Notes under the pieces: generated by a model
Told to the model about the DNA's origin: nothing
Databases searched by the model: none
Seen by the model: the letters and a program-made list of their open reading frames with translations, nothing else
In this document: one piece after another, positions 1 to 8,886 of the stretch
How positions within the stretch are numbered: the stretch's first letter is position 1
Layout: each line of letters starts with the position of its first letter
Source of the DNA: CAMAXB01 sp041746615
GTDB taxonomy: Bacteria > Verrucomicrobiota > Verrucomicrobiia > Opitutales > Opitutaceae
Reading direction: 5' to 3'
NCBI GenBank assembly: GCA_041746615.1
Contig: JBGTGS010000271.1
Coordinates: 1 to 63,364 of the forward strand
DNA length: 63,364 nucleotides
Program-made: the position numbers and the translations under genes

Positions 1-2828
1 GTGCTGATCTGGGGCGGAGGGGCCGCGCCGGGGCCGCCTTCGGGGCCCTGCAGGCGGGCATTGCGACTCAGCAGTGAGAGCATGTTCTCAAAAGCCTGCA
101 GGTTGGACGCGCTGCGGAAGAGCCCGGTGCAGATTTGCAGCCGGACGTTGCGGATGAGTTCCTCAAAGTACTTGAAGGCCTCGCCCTTGTATTCAACCAG
201 CGGATCCTTCTGTCCGTAGCTGCGCAGGCCGATGGAGCGCCGGAGATCCTCCATCTCGGTGAGATGCTCCTGCCAGTGATGGTCGATGGCGTTGATTACC
301 ACGTAGCGCTCGAGGGCTCCGAGAGCCTCGGGAACCTCCACCGACTCCTTGACGGCGTAGGCCTTTCGAATGCGTTCCAGAACCGCGGCGGCCAGGGCCT
401 CGACCCCGTCCTTCTTGACCTCGCCCACGAGCAGGCCGATAGGGAAATGGGTGTTGACCCAGCCCACCAGGCTCTCGATCGCCGACTGGGAGGGGCCTTT
501 GCTGTCATCAAAGCCGGCCGCCTCAATGCGTTCCAGCAACTCCTCCTCGATCTGCTCGAAAATGATGTCCTTGGGACGGTCGGAGTGGATGGCACCGTTG
601 CGGATGCCATAGATGACCTCGCGCTGCTTGTTGAGCACGTCGTCATACTGCAGGAGTCGCTTGCGGATGGAGTAATTCTGCTGCTCGACCTTTTTCTGGG
701 CACTCTCGATCGAACGGTTGAGCCACGGATGCTCCAGCTCCTCGCCCTCCTTCATCGAACCTTCCATCAGCTTGGAGGCTAGGTTTCCCTGCAGAAACAG
801 GCGCATGAGGTCATCCTCGAGTGAGAGGAAGAACTTGGTGGAACCGGGATCACCCTGGCGTGAACAGCGTCCGCGGAGCTGCCGGTCAATACGACGCGAC
901 TCATGGCGGCCGGTACCGAGCACGTGGAGGCCGCCGAGTTCGCGCACGCCCTCCCCCAGCTTGATGTCGGTGCCGCGGCCAGCCATGTTGGTGGCGATGG
1001 TGACGGAGCCGCGCAGTCCCGCGCGCGACACGATCTCGGCCTCCTGCTGGTGGTATTTGGCGTTCAGGACCGTGTGGACGATACCGGCGCGCTTGAGCAT
1101 GCGGGAAAGCACCTCGGACGACTCCACGCTCACGGTGCCGACCAGCACCGGCTGGCCCCGCTTGTTGGCCTCCTCGATCTCCCTCACCGCCGCATTGTAC
1201 TTGTCGCGACGGGTCTTGAAAATGGAATCGTTGCGGTCGACGCGGATGCAGGGCTTGTTGGTCGGGATGACCTGGACCGAAAGCCGGTAGATGTCGTTGA
1301 ACTCGGTCGCCTCCGTCTCGGCCGTGCCGGTCATGCCGGCCAGCTTCTCGTACATCCGGAAATAATTCTGGATGGTGATGGTGGCATAGGTGCGGGTCTC
1401 GCGCTCGATGGTGACATTTTCCTTGGCCTCGATGGCCTGGTGGAGCCCGTCGGACCAGCGGCGGCCGGGCATGACGCGGCCGGTGTTTTCGTCCACGATC
1501 ATCACCTTGCCGCCTTGGACGACGTATTCGACGTCGCGTTCGTAGATGGAATAGGCCCGGAGCAACTGCGAGATGGCGTGGATCTCCTCGGAGATCTCGG
1601 CGTAGCGCTTTTGGGATGCCCCTTTCAATTCCTCACGCTTCTCCGGCGTGACCGAACCCTCCTTGTCGAGGTCGGAAAACTCGGTGGCGAGATCGGGCAG
1701 GACGAAGGCATCGGGATTCTCCGGCCGCAGGAGGCGACGACCCATATCGGAGAGATCGGCCTGGTGCTGCTTCTCGTCGATGGAATAGAATATCTCTTCC
1801 TTAAGGCTGTAGAGTTCCGCCTTTTGAAAGTCGGAATTGAGTTCAGTCTCGAGCTTGTCGAGGGCCTTGCGCCACTCGGGATTCTCCATCAGGCGGAGGA
1901 GGAGCTTGTTGCTGGGCTGGCCGATCTTGACCTGGAGCAGCCGGCGGAAGGCCTCCACCCGGTTGTCGGCGCTGGCATCGGCTTTCTCCAGCAGTTCCTT
2001 CGCCTGACTGACGAAGCGGTTGCACAGGCGGGTTTGCTCGCTGACGAGCTTCTCGACTCCGGGTTTGAGGCGGGTAAAGGGCTGCTCGCGCTCGATGGGG
2101 GCGGGGCCGGAGATGATCAGCGGCGTGCGGGCCTCATCCACGAGGATCGAATCGATTTCGTCCACGATGCAGTACCAGTGGTCGCGCTGGACCTGATCCT
2201 CCTTGCGCGTGGCCATGCCGTTGTCGCGCAGGTAGTCGAAGCCGAATTCGCTGGCGGTGCCGTAAGTGATGTCCCGCCCGTACATCTCACGCCGGAGCGA
2301 AGGCGGCATCTGCTGCTGGATGCAACCCACGCTGAGGCCAAGGTAGGTGTAGAGGGTGCCCATCCACTCGGAGTCGCGGCGGGCAAGGTAGTCGTTGACC
2401 GTGACCAGCTGGGCATTGCGGCCGTTGAGCGCATTGAGATAAAGCGGAAGGGTCGAGACCAGGGTCTTGCCCTCGCCAGTGGCCATCTCAGCGATCTTGC
2501 CCTGATGGATCGCGATACCGCCGATGAGCTGCACGTCGAAGTGAACCATGTCCCAGGTCAGCTCATGCTCGCAGACACTGATCTTCCGGCCGCAGAGACG
2601 ACGGGCGGCATTCTTCACCGTGGCAAAGGCCTCGGGCAGGATCTGATCAAGGGTTTCGCCTTGCTTGATACGGGAGCGGAACTCATCGGTCTTGGCCCGC
2701 AACTGCTCGTCTGTGAGGGTCTGGCAGGAGGTTTCCAGCTCGTTGATGCGGGCGACCAGGGGGCGGCACGATTCCAGAAACTTCCGATAATGCCGGCCGG
2801 CGAGGCGTTTGAAGAGGAAAGAGAGCAT
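1..2828 (-). CDS. secA: Preprotein translocase ATPase SecA (3' end outside window)
   Basis: SecA is the motor ATPase that pushes unfolded preproteins through the SecYEG channel. About 942 codons are visible, with no stop before the window edge. Translation shows Walker A in MATGEGKTLVSTLPLYLNAL, a DEAD-type box in VDEIDSILVDEARTPLIISG and helicase motif VI-like NMAGRGTDIKLGEG, then the helical wing and scaffold. The last visible residues are Gly/Pro/Ala-rich, so the C-terminal linker has been reached; any zinc-binding tail lies outside. The ATG at 2828 gives the family N-terminus MLSFLFKRLAG. It has no Shine-Dalgarno and is preceded by a pyrimidine run. The gene lies 212 bp downstream of the epimerase gene on the same strand. 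Confidence 0.97.
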   Translation of the reverse strand, partial: MLSFLFKRLAGRHYRKFLESCRPLVARINELETSCQTLTDEQLRAKTDEFRSRIKQGETLDQILPEAFATVKNAARRLCGRKISVCEHELTWDMVHFDVQLIGGIAIHQGKIAEMATGEGKTLVSTLPLYLNALNGRNAQLVTVNDYLARRDSEWMGTLYTYLGLSVGCIQQQMPPSLRREMYGRDITYGTASEFGFDYLRDNGMATRKEDQVQRDHWYCIVDEIDSILVDEARTPLIISGPAPIEREQPFTRLKPGVEKLVSEQTRLCNRFVSQAKELLEKADASADNRVEAFRRLLQVKIGQPSNKLLLRLMENPEWRKALDKLETELNSDFQKAELYSLKEEIFYSIDEKQHQADLSDMGRRLLRPENPDAFVLPDLATEFSDLDKEGSVTPEKREELKGASQKRYAEISEEIHAISQLLRAYSIYERDVEYVVQGGKVMIVDENTGRVMPGRRWSDGLHQAIEAKENVTIERETRTYATITIQNYFRMYEKLAGMTGTAETEATEFNDIYRLSVQVIPTNKPCIRVDRNDSIFKTRRDKYNAAVREIEEANKRGQPVLVGTVSVESSEVLSRMLKRAGIVHTVLNAKYHQQEAEIVSRAGLRGSVTIATNMAGRGTDIKLGEGVRELGGLHVLGTGRHESRRIDRQLRGRCSRQGDPGSTKFFLSLEDDLMRLFLQGNLASKLMEGSMKEGEELEHPWLNRSIESAQKKVEQQNYSIRKRLLQYDDVLNKQREVIYGIRNGAIHSDRPKDIIFEQIEEELLERIEAAGFDDSKGPSQSAIESLVGWVNTHFPIGLLVGEVKKDGVEALAAAVLERIRKAYAVKESVEVPEALGALERYVVINAIDHHWQEHLTEMEDLRRSIGLRSYGQKDPLVEYKGEAFKYFEELIRNVRLQICTGLFRSASNLQAFENMLSLLSRNARLQGPEGGPGAAPPPQIS

Positions 2829-2957
2829 GAAGAGGAGAGAGCGTAGAATGCACCACGATCTTGGCAAATGACAAATATCAGGGCGAAAGGAGCCGTTTAC
2901 CTCGGAGGAATGACGGCTTGCTCCCGGAATTGAAGCAACCGGCGCGCGGGCACATCG

Positions 2958-2971
2958 GGGCAGTACTGCCC
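2958..2971. repeat. 14-bp perfect palindrome in secA leader region
   Basis: The sequence gggcagtactgccc is a perfect 14-bp dyad. It lies in the 212-bp spacer between the epimerase stop codon and the secA start, about 130 bp upstream of secA. No U-tract follows on either strand, so it is not a classical terminator. It could be a protein-binding operator or a weak RNA hairpin. No function can be assigned from sequence. Confidence 0.4.
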
Positions 2972-3040
2972 GGAGCCCAGACTACGGCGGGCCGTAATGA
3001 CACGCCAGCTGCCAGGTTGGAGGCCTCCCGCCTGCCGGCG

Positions 3041-3967
<927 letters not shown>

Positions 3968-4078
3968 AGGATGGAGAACGTGTTGGGAAGCACAGACCTT
4001 GGCCAGCAAATCCTAAGCGGTAGGGGTTCCCCCGATCCCATGGCTGCCGCCGATCGGCCTCGGCAATTGCAAATATTT

Positions 4079-5224
4079 TTATTTTCGCTTTCGCAAGGCC
4101 ACCCCGGCCTCGTAGCGCTCGATCCATGTTCGGTGCCAAGGGCCATAGTCCCCGGCTTCAATGCGGGCCCGGGCCTGGGCCATGAGATCGAGGTAGAAAT
4201 GAAGGTTGTGCAGCGTCAGCAGCGTGCCGGCCAGCATCTCCTCCGCCAGCACCAGGTGTCGCAGGTAGGCCCGGGAAAAACGCGTCGTGTAATTATTCAC
4301 GCCTTCCGCGATGGGATTCGGATCGGTCCGAAATTTCTCGTTGCGCAGGTTGAGCGGGCCGTCCGGCGTGAACACGAGCCCATTGCGTGCGACTCGCGAT
4401 GGCAGCACGCAATCGAACATGTCCACGCCGAGCGCAATCATCTTCAACAGCTGCGGAGGGGTTCCCAGCCCCATGGTGTAACGGGGCTTGTCCTCGGGCA
4501 TGAACGGAGTCGTCGCCCCCACTTGCTTGAGCATCTCTGGCTCCGGTTCACCCACACTGACTCCGCCCACGGCGTAGCCGGGAAAGTCGAGGGCGGCCAG
4601 GGACTCCGCCGCCTCGCGCCGCAGATCGTCGAAGGTCGAGCCTTGCACGATCGCAAACACATGGTGTCCTGCCGCGATGAACCCGCTGTCGGTCGCGATT
4701 TCGCGGCATTGCTCCGCCCAGCGAAGGCTGCGGTCCACGGCCCGCCGGCATTCCTCATGGGAACAGGGCCATGGGGGACACTCGTCGATAACCATGGCGA
4801 TGTCGCTGCCGAGGTTGGCCTGGATGGTCATGACCTCGCGCGGCCCCAGAAAAAGCCTGGCCCCGTCCAGATGCGACTGGAAGGCGATGCCGTCGTCGCG
4901 GATGTCACGCAGCTTGGCCAGGGAGAACACCTGGAACCCACCGCTGTCCGTCAGAATCGGCCCATCCCAGCCCATGAACCGGTGCAGCCCCCCGAGGTCG
5001 CGGATTACCTCACTGGTCGGCCTCAGGTTCAGATGGTAGGTGTTTCCCAGAATGATCTGTGCGCCGATCGCGTGCAAATGCTCGGGAGTCAACGCCTTCA
5101 CCGTCCCCTGCGTGCCCACCGGCATGAAGACCGGGGTTTCCACCACCCCATGGCGCGTGGTGAGCCGGCCGCGACGGGCCGCCGTGGCCGTATCGATATT
5201 CAGGAGTTGGAAGTGATCAGTCAT
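4079..5224 (-). CDS. tgt: tRNA-guanine transglycosylase, zinc-site cysteines missing
   Basis: TGT exchanges guanine-34 of GUN-anticodon tRNAs for the queuosine precursor. The 381-residue protein keeps the catalytic Asp93 (LTDSGGFQVF) and the nucleophile Asp271 (DMFDCVLPSR). The base-recognition loop reads GGVSVGEP instead of the usual GGLAVGE, and the pocket strand reads FAIVQG. The structural zinc motif CxCxxC...H is not intact: an ungapped alignment with the family puts Gly308, Asn310 and Thr313 where the three cysteines should be, while His339 remains. The start at 5224 gives the family-like MTDHFQLL; a longer frame upstream lacks similarity. No queuosine synthesis genes lie nearby. The gene is divergent from the TrpG/PabA gene. 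Confidence 0.94.
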   Translation of the reverse strand: MTDHFQLLNIDTATAARRGRLTTRHGVVETPVFMPVGTQGTVKALTPEHLHAIGAQIILGNTYHLNLRPTSEVIRDLGGLHRFMGWDGPILTDSGGFQVFSLAKLRDIRDDGIAFQSHLDGARLFLGPREVMTIQANLGSDIAMVIDECPPWPCSHEECRRAVDRSLRWAEQCREIATDSGFIAAGHHVFAIVQGSTFDDLRREAAESLAALDFPGYAVGGVSVGEPEPEMLKQVGATTPFMPEDKPRYTMGLGTPPQLLKMIALGVDMFDCVLPSRVARNGLVFTPDGPLNLRNEKFRTDPNPIAEGVNNYTTRFSRAYLRHLVLAEEMLAGTLLTLHNLHFYLDLMAQARARIEAGDYGPWHRTWIERYEAGVALRKRK

Positions 5225-5347
5225 GCGGATCGGTTCCCCATGCCGGATACGTTCATCGAGCAAATGCCGGGCGTAAAGCCCGACCTGCAAGCACCGACCC
5301 CGCACATCCACCATGGCGGATTGCACCCCGGCCATTCCCCCATTGCA

Positions 5348-5370
5348 TTCAGCCTTTCAGCCTCTAAGCC
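5348..5370 (+). repeat. TTCAGCC-type reiterated word upstream of trpG/pabA
   Basis: The word TTCAGCC occurs twice in ttcagcctttcagcctc, followed by a degenerate copy, ending 19 bp before the GTG start at 5390. The same word family forms the long inverted repeat at 62550-62655 before the M48 peptidase gene. The sense strand here is strongly pyrimidine-rich and contains no Shine-Dalgarno sequence. Confidence 0.5.
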
Positions 5371-5389
5371 TTACAACCCTTCTCTATCC

Positions 5390-5956
5390 GTGCTGCTGGT
5401 CATCGACAATTTCGACTCCTTCACCTTCAACCTTGTCCAATATTTCGGCCAGTTGGGCGTGGCGCAGCGCGTGTTTCGCAACAACGAGATCACGCCCGCC
5501 GAAGCGGTCGCGCTGAATCCTGACCGCGTGCTGATCTCCCCCGGACCCTGTTCTCCAAGCGAAGCGGGGGTCTCGCTGGAGATGATCGCCGCCTTCGCCG
5601 GCCGCAAGCCGCTATTCGGGGTATGCCTCGGGCACCAGTCCGTCGGCCAGCACTTCGGAGGCCGGATCGTCCGCGCCGAGCGACTGATGCATGGCAAGAC
5701 CTCCCCCATTTTGCATCGTAACACCGACCTTTTCCTTGGCCTGCCCCAGGGCTTCCCTGCCACCCGCTACCACTCGCTGCTGGTTGAGCGGGCAACCCTC
5801 CCCGACTGCCTGGAGATCACCGCGGAGACCGTCGAGGGCGAGATCATGGGCCTGCGCCACCGCTCCCTGCCCGTCTGGGGCGTGCAGTTCCATCCCGAGT
5901 CCATCGCCACCGAGGGTGGAATGCAGATCCTCCGGAATTTTCTGGCCCTTAACTGA
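5390..5956 (+). CDS. Glutamine amidotransferase, TrpG/PabA type
   Basis: This 188-residue class I glutamine amidotransferase supplies ammonia for anthranilate or 4-amino-4-deoxychorismate synthesis. It begins with the hallmark VLLVIDNFDSFTFNLVQYF. The nucleophile Cys lies in FGVCLGHQSVGQHFGG, and the catalytic His-Glu pair in VQFHPESIAT near the C-terminus. The GTG at 5390 is preferred because the upstream open frame has no family similarity. No Shine-Dalgarno is visible, only a pyrimidine-rich leader. No trpE or pabB partner lies in the window, so trpG and pabA cannot be told apart; many bacteria use one amphibolic subunit. nrdR begins 8 bp after its stop, suggesting co-transcription. Confidence 0.93.
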   Translation: MLLVIDNFDSFTFNLVQYFGQLGVAQRVFRNNEITPAEAVALNPDRVLISPGPCSPSEAGVSLEMIAAFAGRKPLFGVCLGHQSVGQHFGGRIVRAERLMHGKTSPILHRNTDLFLGLPQGFPATRYHSLLVERATLPDCLEITAETVEGEIMGLRHRSLPVWGVQFHPESIATEGGMQILRNFLALN

Positions 5957-5964
5957 CCCGACCC

Positions 5965-6423
5965 ATGCGTTGCCCCAAGTGCACATCGATCGAGGACAAG
6001 GTCATCGATTCCCGCATCAGCAAGGAAGGCAGCTCCATCCGGCGCCGCCGCGAGTGCCTCGAATGCGGCCACCGCTACAGCACGACCGAGCTGCTGGTGC
6101 GCGAGGGCATGGTCGTGATCAAGCGCGACGGCCGCCGCGAGGATTTCGATCGGGAAAAACTCGTGCGTGCGGTGCGCGCAGCCTGTCACAAGCGTCCCGT
6201 CGACGCCGAACAGCTCACCATGCTGGTCGAGGATGTCATCGACATCCTGGAGGCACAGTTTGAGAGCGATATCCCCTCCCGCGCCATCGGCGATGCCGTC
6301 ATGGAACGCCTGCGTCGCATCGACCAGGTGGCCTACGTCCGGTTTGCCAGCATCTACAAGCAGTTCCGCGACGTCGCGGAGTTCATGCACGAGATCAACG
6401 CGCTGGAAAAACCCAAGCAATGA
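5965..6423 (+). CDS. nrdR: Transcriptional repressor NrdR
   Basis: NrdR is a zinc-ribbon/ATP-cone repressor of ribonucleotide reductase genes that senses dATP/ATP. The 152-residue length is typical. The N-terminal ribbon MRCPKC...RECLECGHRYST supplies four cysteines. The ATP-cone starts at about residue 46 with VREGMVVIKRDGRREDFDRE and ends with the conserved YVRFASIYKQF. It follows the amidotransferase gene by 8 bp. Its stop overlaps the next start in an ATGA arrangement, indicating translational coupling. No nrd genes or NrdR boxes were recognised in the window. Confidence 0.97.
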   Translation: MRCPKCTSIEDKVIDSRISKEGSSIRRRRECLECGHRYSTTELLVREGMVVIKRDGRREDFDREKLVRAVRAACHKRPVDAEQLTMLVEDVIDILEAQFESDIPSRAIGDAVMERLRRIDQVAYVRFASIYKQFRDVAEFMHEINALEKPKQ

Positions 6424-6920
6424 CGTCGCGCGACGAACTGCGCCGCCTCCATCTCATCGACGGACTGTTCGCCCACGTCACGGGGCACGATCTCTATCTT
6501 GCACGCCAGATCAAAGAGGCCATCGCCTTCAGCCTGACCGAGCTTGAGGAACAGACGCGCGAGCACCCGGAGTATGCCGCGAAGTACGATGCCGCCTTCA
6601 ATGCCGCGGCCGCCGATCTCCTGGCCAAGCTCTTCACCCACCTGCCCCGCCACGGCTTCTACCATTGGGATGCGTCCCTCACCCTCGCCTCCGCCACCCC
6701 CCTGTTCACCCGGGCCGAAGTCATGGCGGGATTGAAGCACCTCGCCCGCTATCGCGAGGCCACCCTGCTCGTCACCAATCTGCGACCGGCCCTGATCCCA
6801 CCCAGCCGCCGGGCGACCCCCAGGCGCAAGCGCGAGTATGACGAGGCGCTCTCGTTCATCCACGACCTCGCCGCCGCCCGCACCTCCCACAACGCCCGCC
6901 TGCAACTGCTGTTCCTTTAA
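6420..6920 (+). CDS. Hypothetical protein coupled to nrdR
   Basis: This 166-residue soluble protein is not recognised. It has no signal peptide or membrane segment. It is mostly helical in character, with an acidic/polar N-terminal half (TELEEQTREHPEYAAKYDAA) and a basic stretch near residues 129-138 (RRATPRRKREYDEALSF). The start is fixed by the 4-bp ATGA overlap with nrdR, so the two are almost certainly co-translated. Base composition matches the neighbours, arguing against recent transfer. A role linked to nucleotide metabolism is suggested only by position. Confidence 0.75.
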   Translation: MTSRDELRRLHLIDGLFAHVTGHDLYLARQIKEAIAFSLTELEEQTREHPEYAAKYDAAFNAAAADLLAKLFTHLPRHGFYHWDASLTLASATPLFTRAEVMAGLKHLARYREATLLVTNLRPALIPPSRRATPRRKREYDEALSFIHDLAAARTSHNARLQLLFL

Positions 6921-6926
6921 GAGCAA

Positions 6927-7140
6927 GTAGAGGATAGTGAGTGGCGAGCATTCCGTGATCGCGGGTGGTGCTGCCCAAACTCGTTCTCATTCTCGTAATC
7001 GTTCCTCGTTCTCAATTCTGACCGAGAACGAGAACGACATCAGGGTTTGAGCAACCCCTGGAGGACGACCGTCAGGGTTGAACCCTTGAACTCGCGCTGC
7101 CGGCTCCCATGCTTGCGGCCCGCTACTCATTACCTGCTAC
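6927..7140. repeat. Composite nested inverted and iterated repeats
   Basis: The spacer between the orphan gene and the HIT gene is built from several repeat layers. Outer arms 6927-6949 and 7118-7140 are inverted copies matching at 17 of 23 positions without gaps. Inside, CTCGTT/TTCTC words iterate over 6981-7013, and their inverse lies at 7024-7037, giving a perfect 9-bp stem (7005-7013 with 7024-7032, 10-nt loop). A small perfect hairpin agggtt-g-aaccct lies at 7074-7086. No open frame or tRNA is present. The right arm ends 13 bp before the HIT start codon. Confidence 0.6.
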
Positions 7141-7153
7141 CCACTCCTTTCCC

Positions 7154-7492
7154 ATGAAGACGATCTTCCAGAAAATCATCGACCGCGAAATCCCCGCGGC
7201 CGTCGAACACGAAGACGAGCACTGCATCGTCATCCACGACATCGAACCCCAGGCTCCGGTGCACCTCCTGATCGTGCCCAAGCGCGTGATCCCACGGGTA
7301 GGCGAGGCAACCAAAGCCGATGAAGCCGTGCTCGGCCACCTCCTGCTCACGGCGGGCACGGTTGCGAAAAAGCTCGGCCTGCCCCGCGGATTCCGCCTGG
7401 TGATCAACCACGGGCCCGACGCCTGCGAAAGCGTCCCTCATCTCCACGTCCATCTGCTCGGCAATCGGCAGATGACTTGGCCGCCGGGTTGA
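7154..7492 (+). CDS. HIT family nucleotide-binding protein (HinT-like)
   Basis: Histidine triad proteins of the HinT branch hydrolyse purine nucleoside phosphoramidates and adenylated lysines. The 112-residue length is standard. The N-terminus MKTIFQKIIDREIPAAVEHE and mid-region VHLLIVPKRVIPRV are typical, and the catalytic triad HxHxH appears as SVPHLHVHLLGNRQM near the C-terminus. The ATG at 7154 is chosen because the 15 residues of an upstream in-frame start fall in repeat DNA. The leader is pyrimidine-rich with no Shine-Dalgarno. The preceding gene is 233 bp away, so it probably has its own promoter. Confidence 0.95.
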   Translation: MKTIFQKIIDREIPAAVEHEDEHCIVIHDIEPQAPVHLLIVPKRVIPRVGEATKADEAVLGHLLLTAGTVAKKLGLPRGFRLVINHGPDACESVPHLHVHLLGNRQMTWPPG

Positions 7493-7543
7493 AGGGATGC
7501 ATTTACGTGACTTACATAGGTTAAAGTCGATAGTATCTGGATC

Positions 7544-7599
7544 TTATGATTTGCAAAGCTATGATTATCAGCATTCAAATCATAAAATGATGGCATCAT
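7544..7599. promoter_or_regulatory. AT-rich dyad upstream of the DUF4143 ATPase
   Basis: A perfect 10-bp inverted repeat, ttatgatttg (7544-7553) and caaatcataa (7576-7585), is separated by 22 bp. It is followed at once by a second dyad, atgatg-g-catcat (7587-7599). Both lie in a markedly AT-rich stretch (about 7500-7640) within GC-rich DNA and end about 50 bp before the GTG start. This is the layout expected for an operator/promoter, but the binding protein is unknown. Confidence 0.45.
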
Positions 7600-7647
7600 T
7601 GAAAATCAGGAGTTGAAATCCGGATTTTCAAGGACATTAATAGCGGA

Positions 7648-8826
7648 GTGAGCATTCTAGATCGAAAGGCCGCCCTTGATCGGGTGAGCAAAGCGTTCGA
7701 GATTCACCCGGCGGTCGCGATTGAAGGTCCGCGCCAATGCGGCAAGACCACGCTGTCCCGGATCATTGCGCAGGACAAACCGGCCGTCACTTTCTTTGAT
7801 CTGGAAAGCCTCGCCGATCAGCAGCGACTCGCCACCCCGGAGCAAACCTTGGGCAAATTGCGCGGCTTCGTGGTGATCGACGAGGTGCAACGCATGCCGG
7901 AACTGTACCCCACGCTCCGGGTGTTGATCGACCGGCCCGGCAACCCCGCGCGCTTTCTCCTATTGGGCAGCGCCTCACCGGTAATCGTCCGCGGGGTGTC
8001 CGAATCGCTGGCCGGGCGCGTGGCCATTGTCGATCTGGGCGGTTTCGACCTACGTGAAACCGGTGTCGAAGCCATCGACCGGCTGTGGATGCGCGGCGGA
8101 TTTCCCCGTTCGTATCTGGCGACCTCGGACGAACAATCCGCCGAATGGCGGTCCTATTTCCTAAGAACGTTTTTGGAGCGCGACCTGCCACAGCTCGGAA
8201 TCACCACCCCGGCTGCGACCCTGCGGCGCTTCTGGACCATGGTGGCGCACTACCATGGTCAGACGTGGAATGCCGCGGAATTTGCCCGCTCGCTTGGTGC
8301 CGATGAAAAGACTGCGCGCCGTTACCTCGATCTGCTCCATGGTGCCTTCATGGTGCGCATTCTGCCGGCATGGTTTGAAAACCTCGGCAAGCGTCAGGTC
8401 AAGGCGCCTAAAATCTACGTGCGCGACTCCGGCCTGCTGCACGCCCTTCACGGCATCGCGGATGAAGGGCAACTCGCCGGACATCCCAAACTGGGTGCCT
8501 CCTGGGAGGGGTTCCTCATCGAACAGATCGTCACGTGTCTAGACACCCGGGATGCCTATTGCTGGGGCACGCACGCCGGGGCGGAGCTCGACCTGATGGT
8601 GATGTGGGGAGGCAAGCGCTACGGATTCGAGGTGAAATATGCGGACGCCCCCGGAGCCACCAAGTCCATGCACGTGGCCCTCGCCGACCTCGGTCTGACG
8701 CACCTTTGGGTCGTCTATCCCGGAGAACAGCGCTACGACCTGACGGAAAAAATCACGGTCGTGCCGGCACGGGAAATTCCGGCTCTGGTCGCGGGTCTGA
8801 AGTCTGGGACGATATTGCGCGAATAA
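7648..8826 (+). CDS. AAA ATPase with DUF4143 domain
   Basis: This 392-residue protein combines an N-terminal AAA_14 ATPase with a C-terminal DUF4143 domain. Walker A is GPRQCGKTT (residues 27-35) and Walker B is FVVIDE (about 74-79). A sensor-like LLLGSAS follows. The middle region resembles a winged helix, and the C-terminal GAELDL...YGFEVKY resembles the PD-(D/E)XK-like site of this family. The cellular role is not established; such genes occur singly and are patchily distributed. The GTG at 7648 follows an AT-rich dyad, and an in-frame stop lies at 7600, so the start cannot lie much further upstream. It converges on dprA. Transfer is suggested by the composition of the upstream region, not of the gene itself. 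Confidence 0.88.
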   Translation: MSILDRKAALDRVSKAFEIHPAVAIEGPRQCGKTTLSRIIAQDKPAVTFFDLESLADQQRLATPEQTLGKLRGFVVIDEVQRMPELYPTLRVLIDRPGNPARFLLLGSASPVIVRGVSESLAGRVAIVDLGGFDLRETGVEAIDRLWMRGGFPRSYLATSDEQSAEWRSYFLRTFLERDLPQLGITTPAATLRRFWTMVAHYHGQTWNAAEFARSLGADEKTARRYLDLLHGAFMVRILPAWFENLGKRQVKAPKIYVRDSGLLHALHGIADEGQLAGHPKLGASWEGFLIEQIVTCLDTRDAYCWGTHAGAELDLMVMWGGKRYGFEVKYADAPGATKSMHVALADLGLTHLWVVYPGEQRYDLTEKITVVPAREIPALVAGLKSGTILRE

Positions 8827-8886
8827 AGTCTAACGGCAAAGCAACCCACGGATTGCATGGGTACGTGGATGCATAATGAAGGCGAA

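Noticed and set aside
903..2846. A 647-codon plus-strand open frame
   Set aside because: It lies antisense to secA, whose minus-strand translation shows all SecA motifs; the plus frame is open only because of high GC and has no recognisable domain.
5225..5389. Riboswitch in the tgt-trpG/pabA intergenic region
   Set aside because: Only a 5-bp hairpin (cgggc/gcccg near 5270) is visible; no preQ1 or other aptamer consensus could be recognised by eye.
6981..7037. CRISPR-like repeats
   Set aside because: The CTCGTT words are short, irregular and inverted, with no constant-length spacers and no cas genes.
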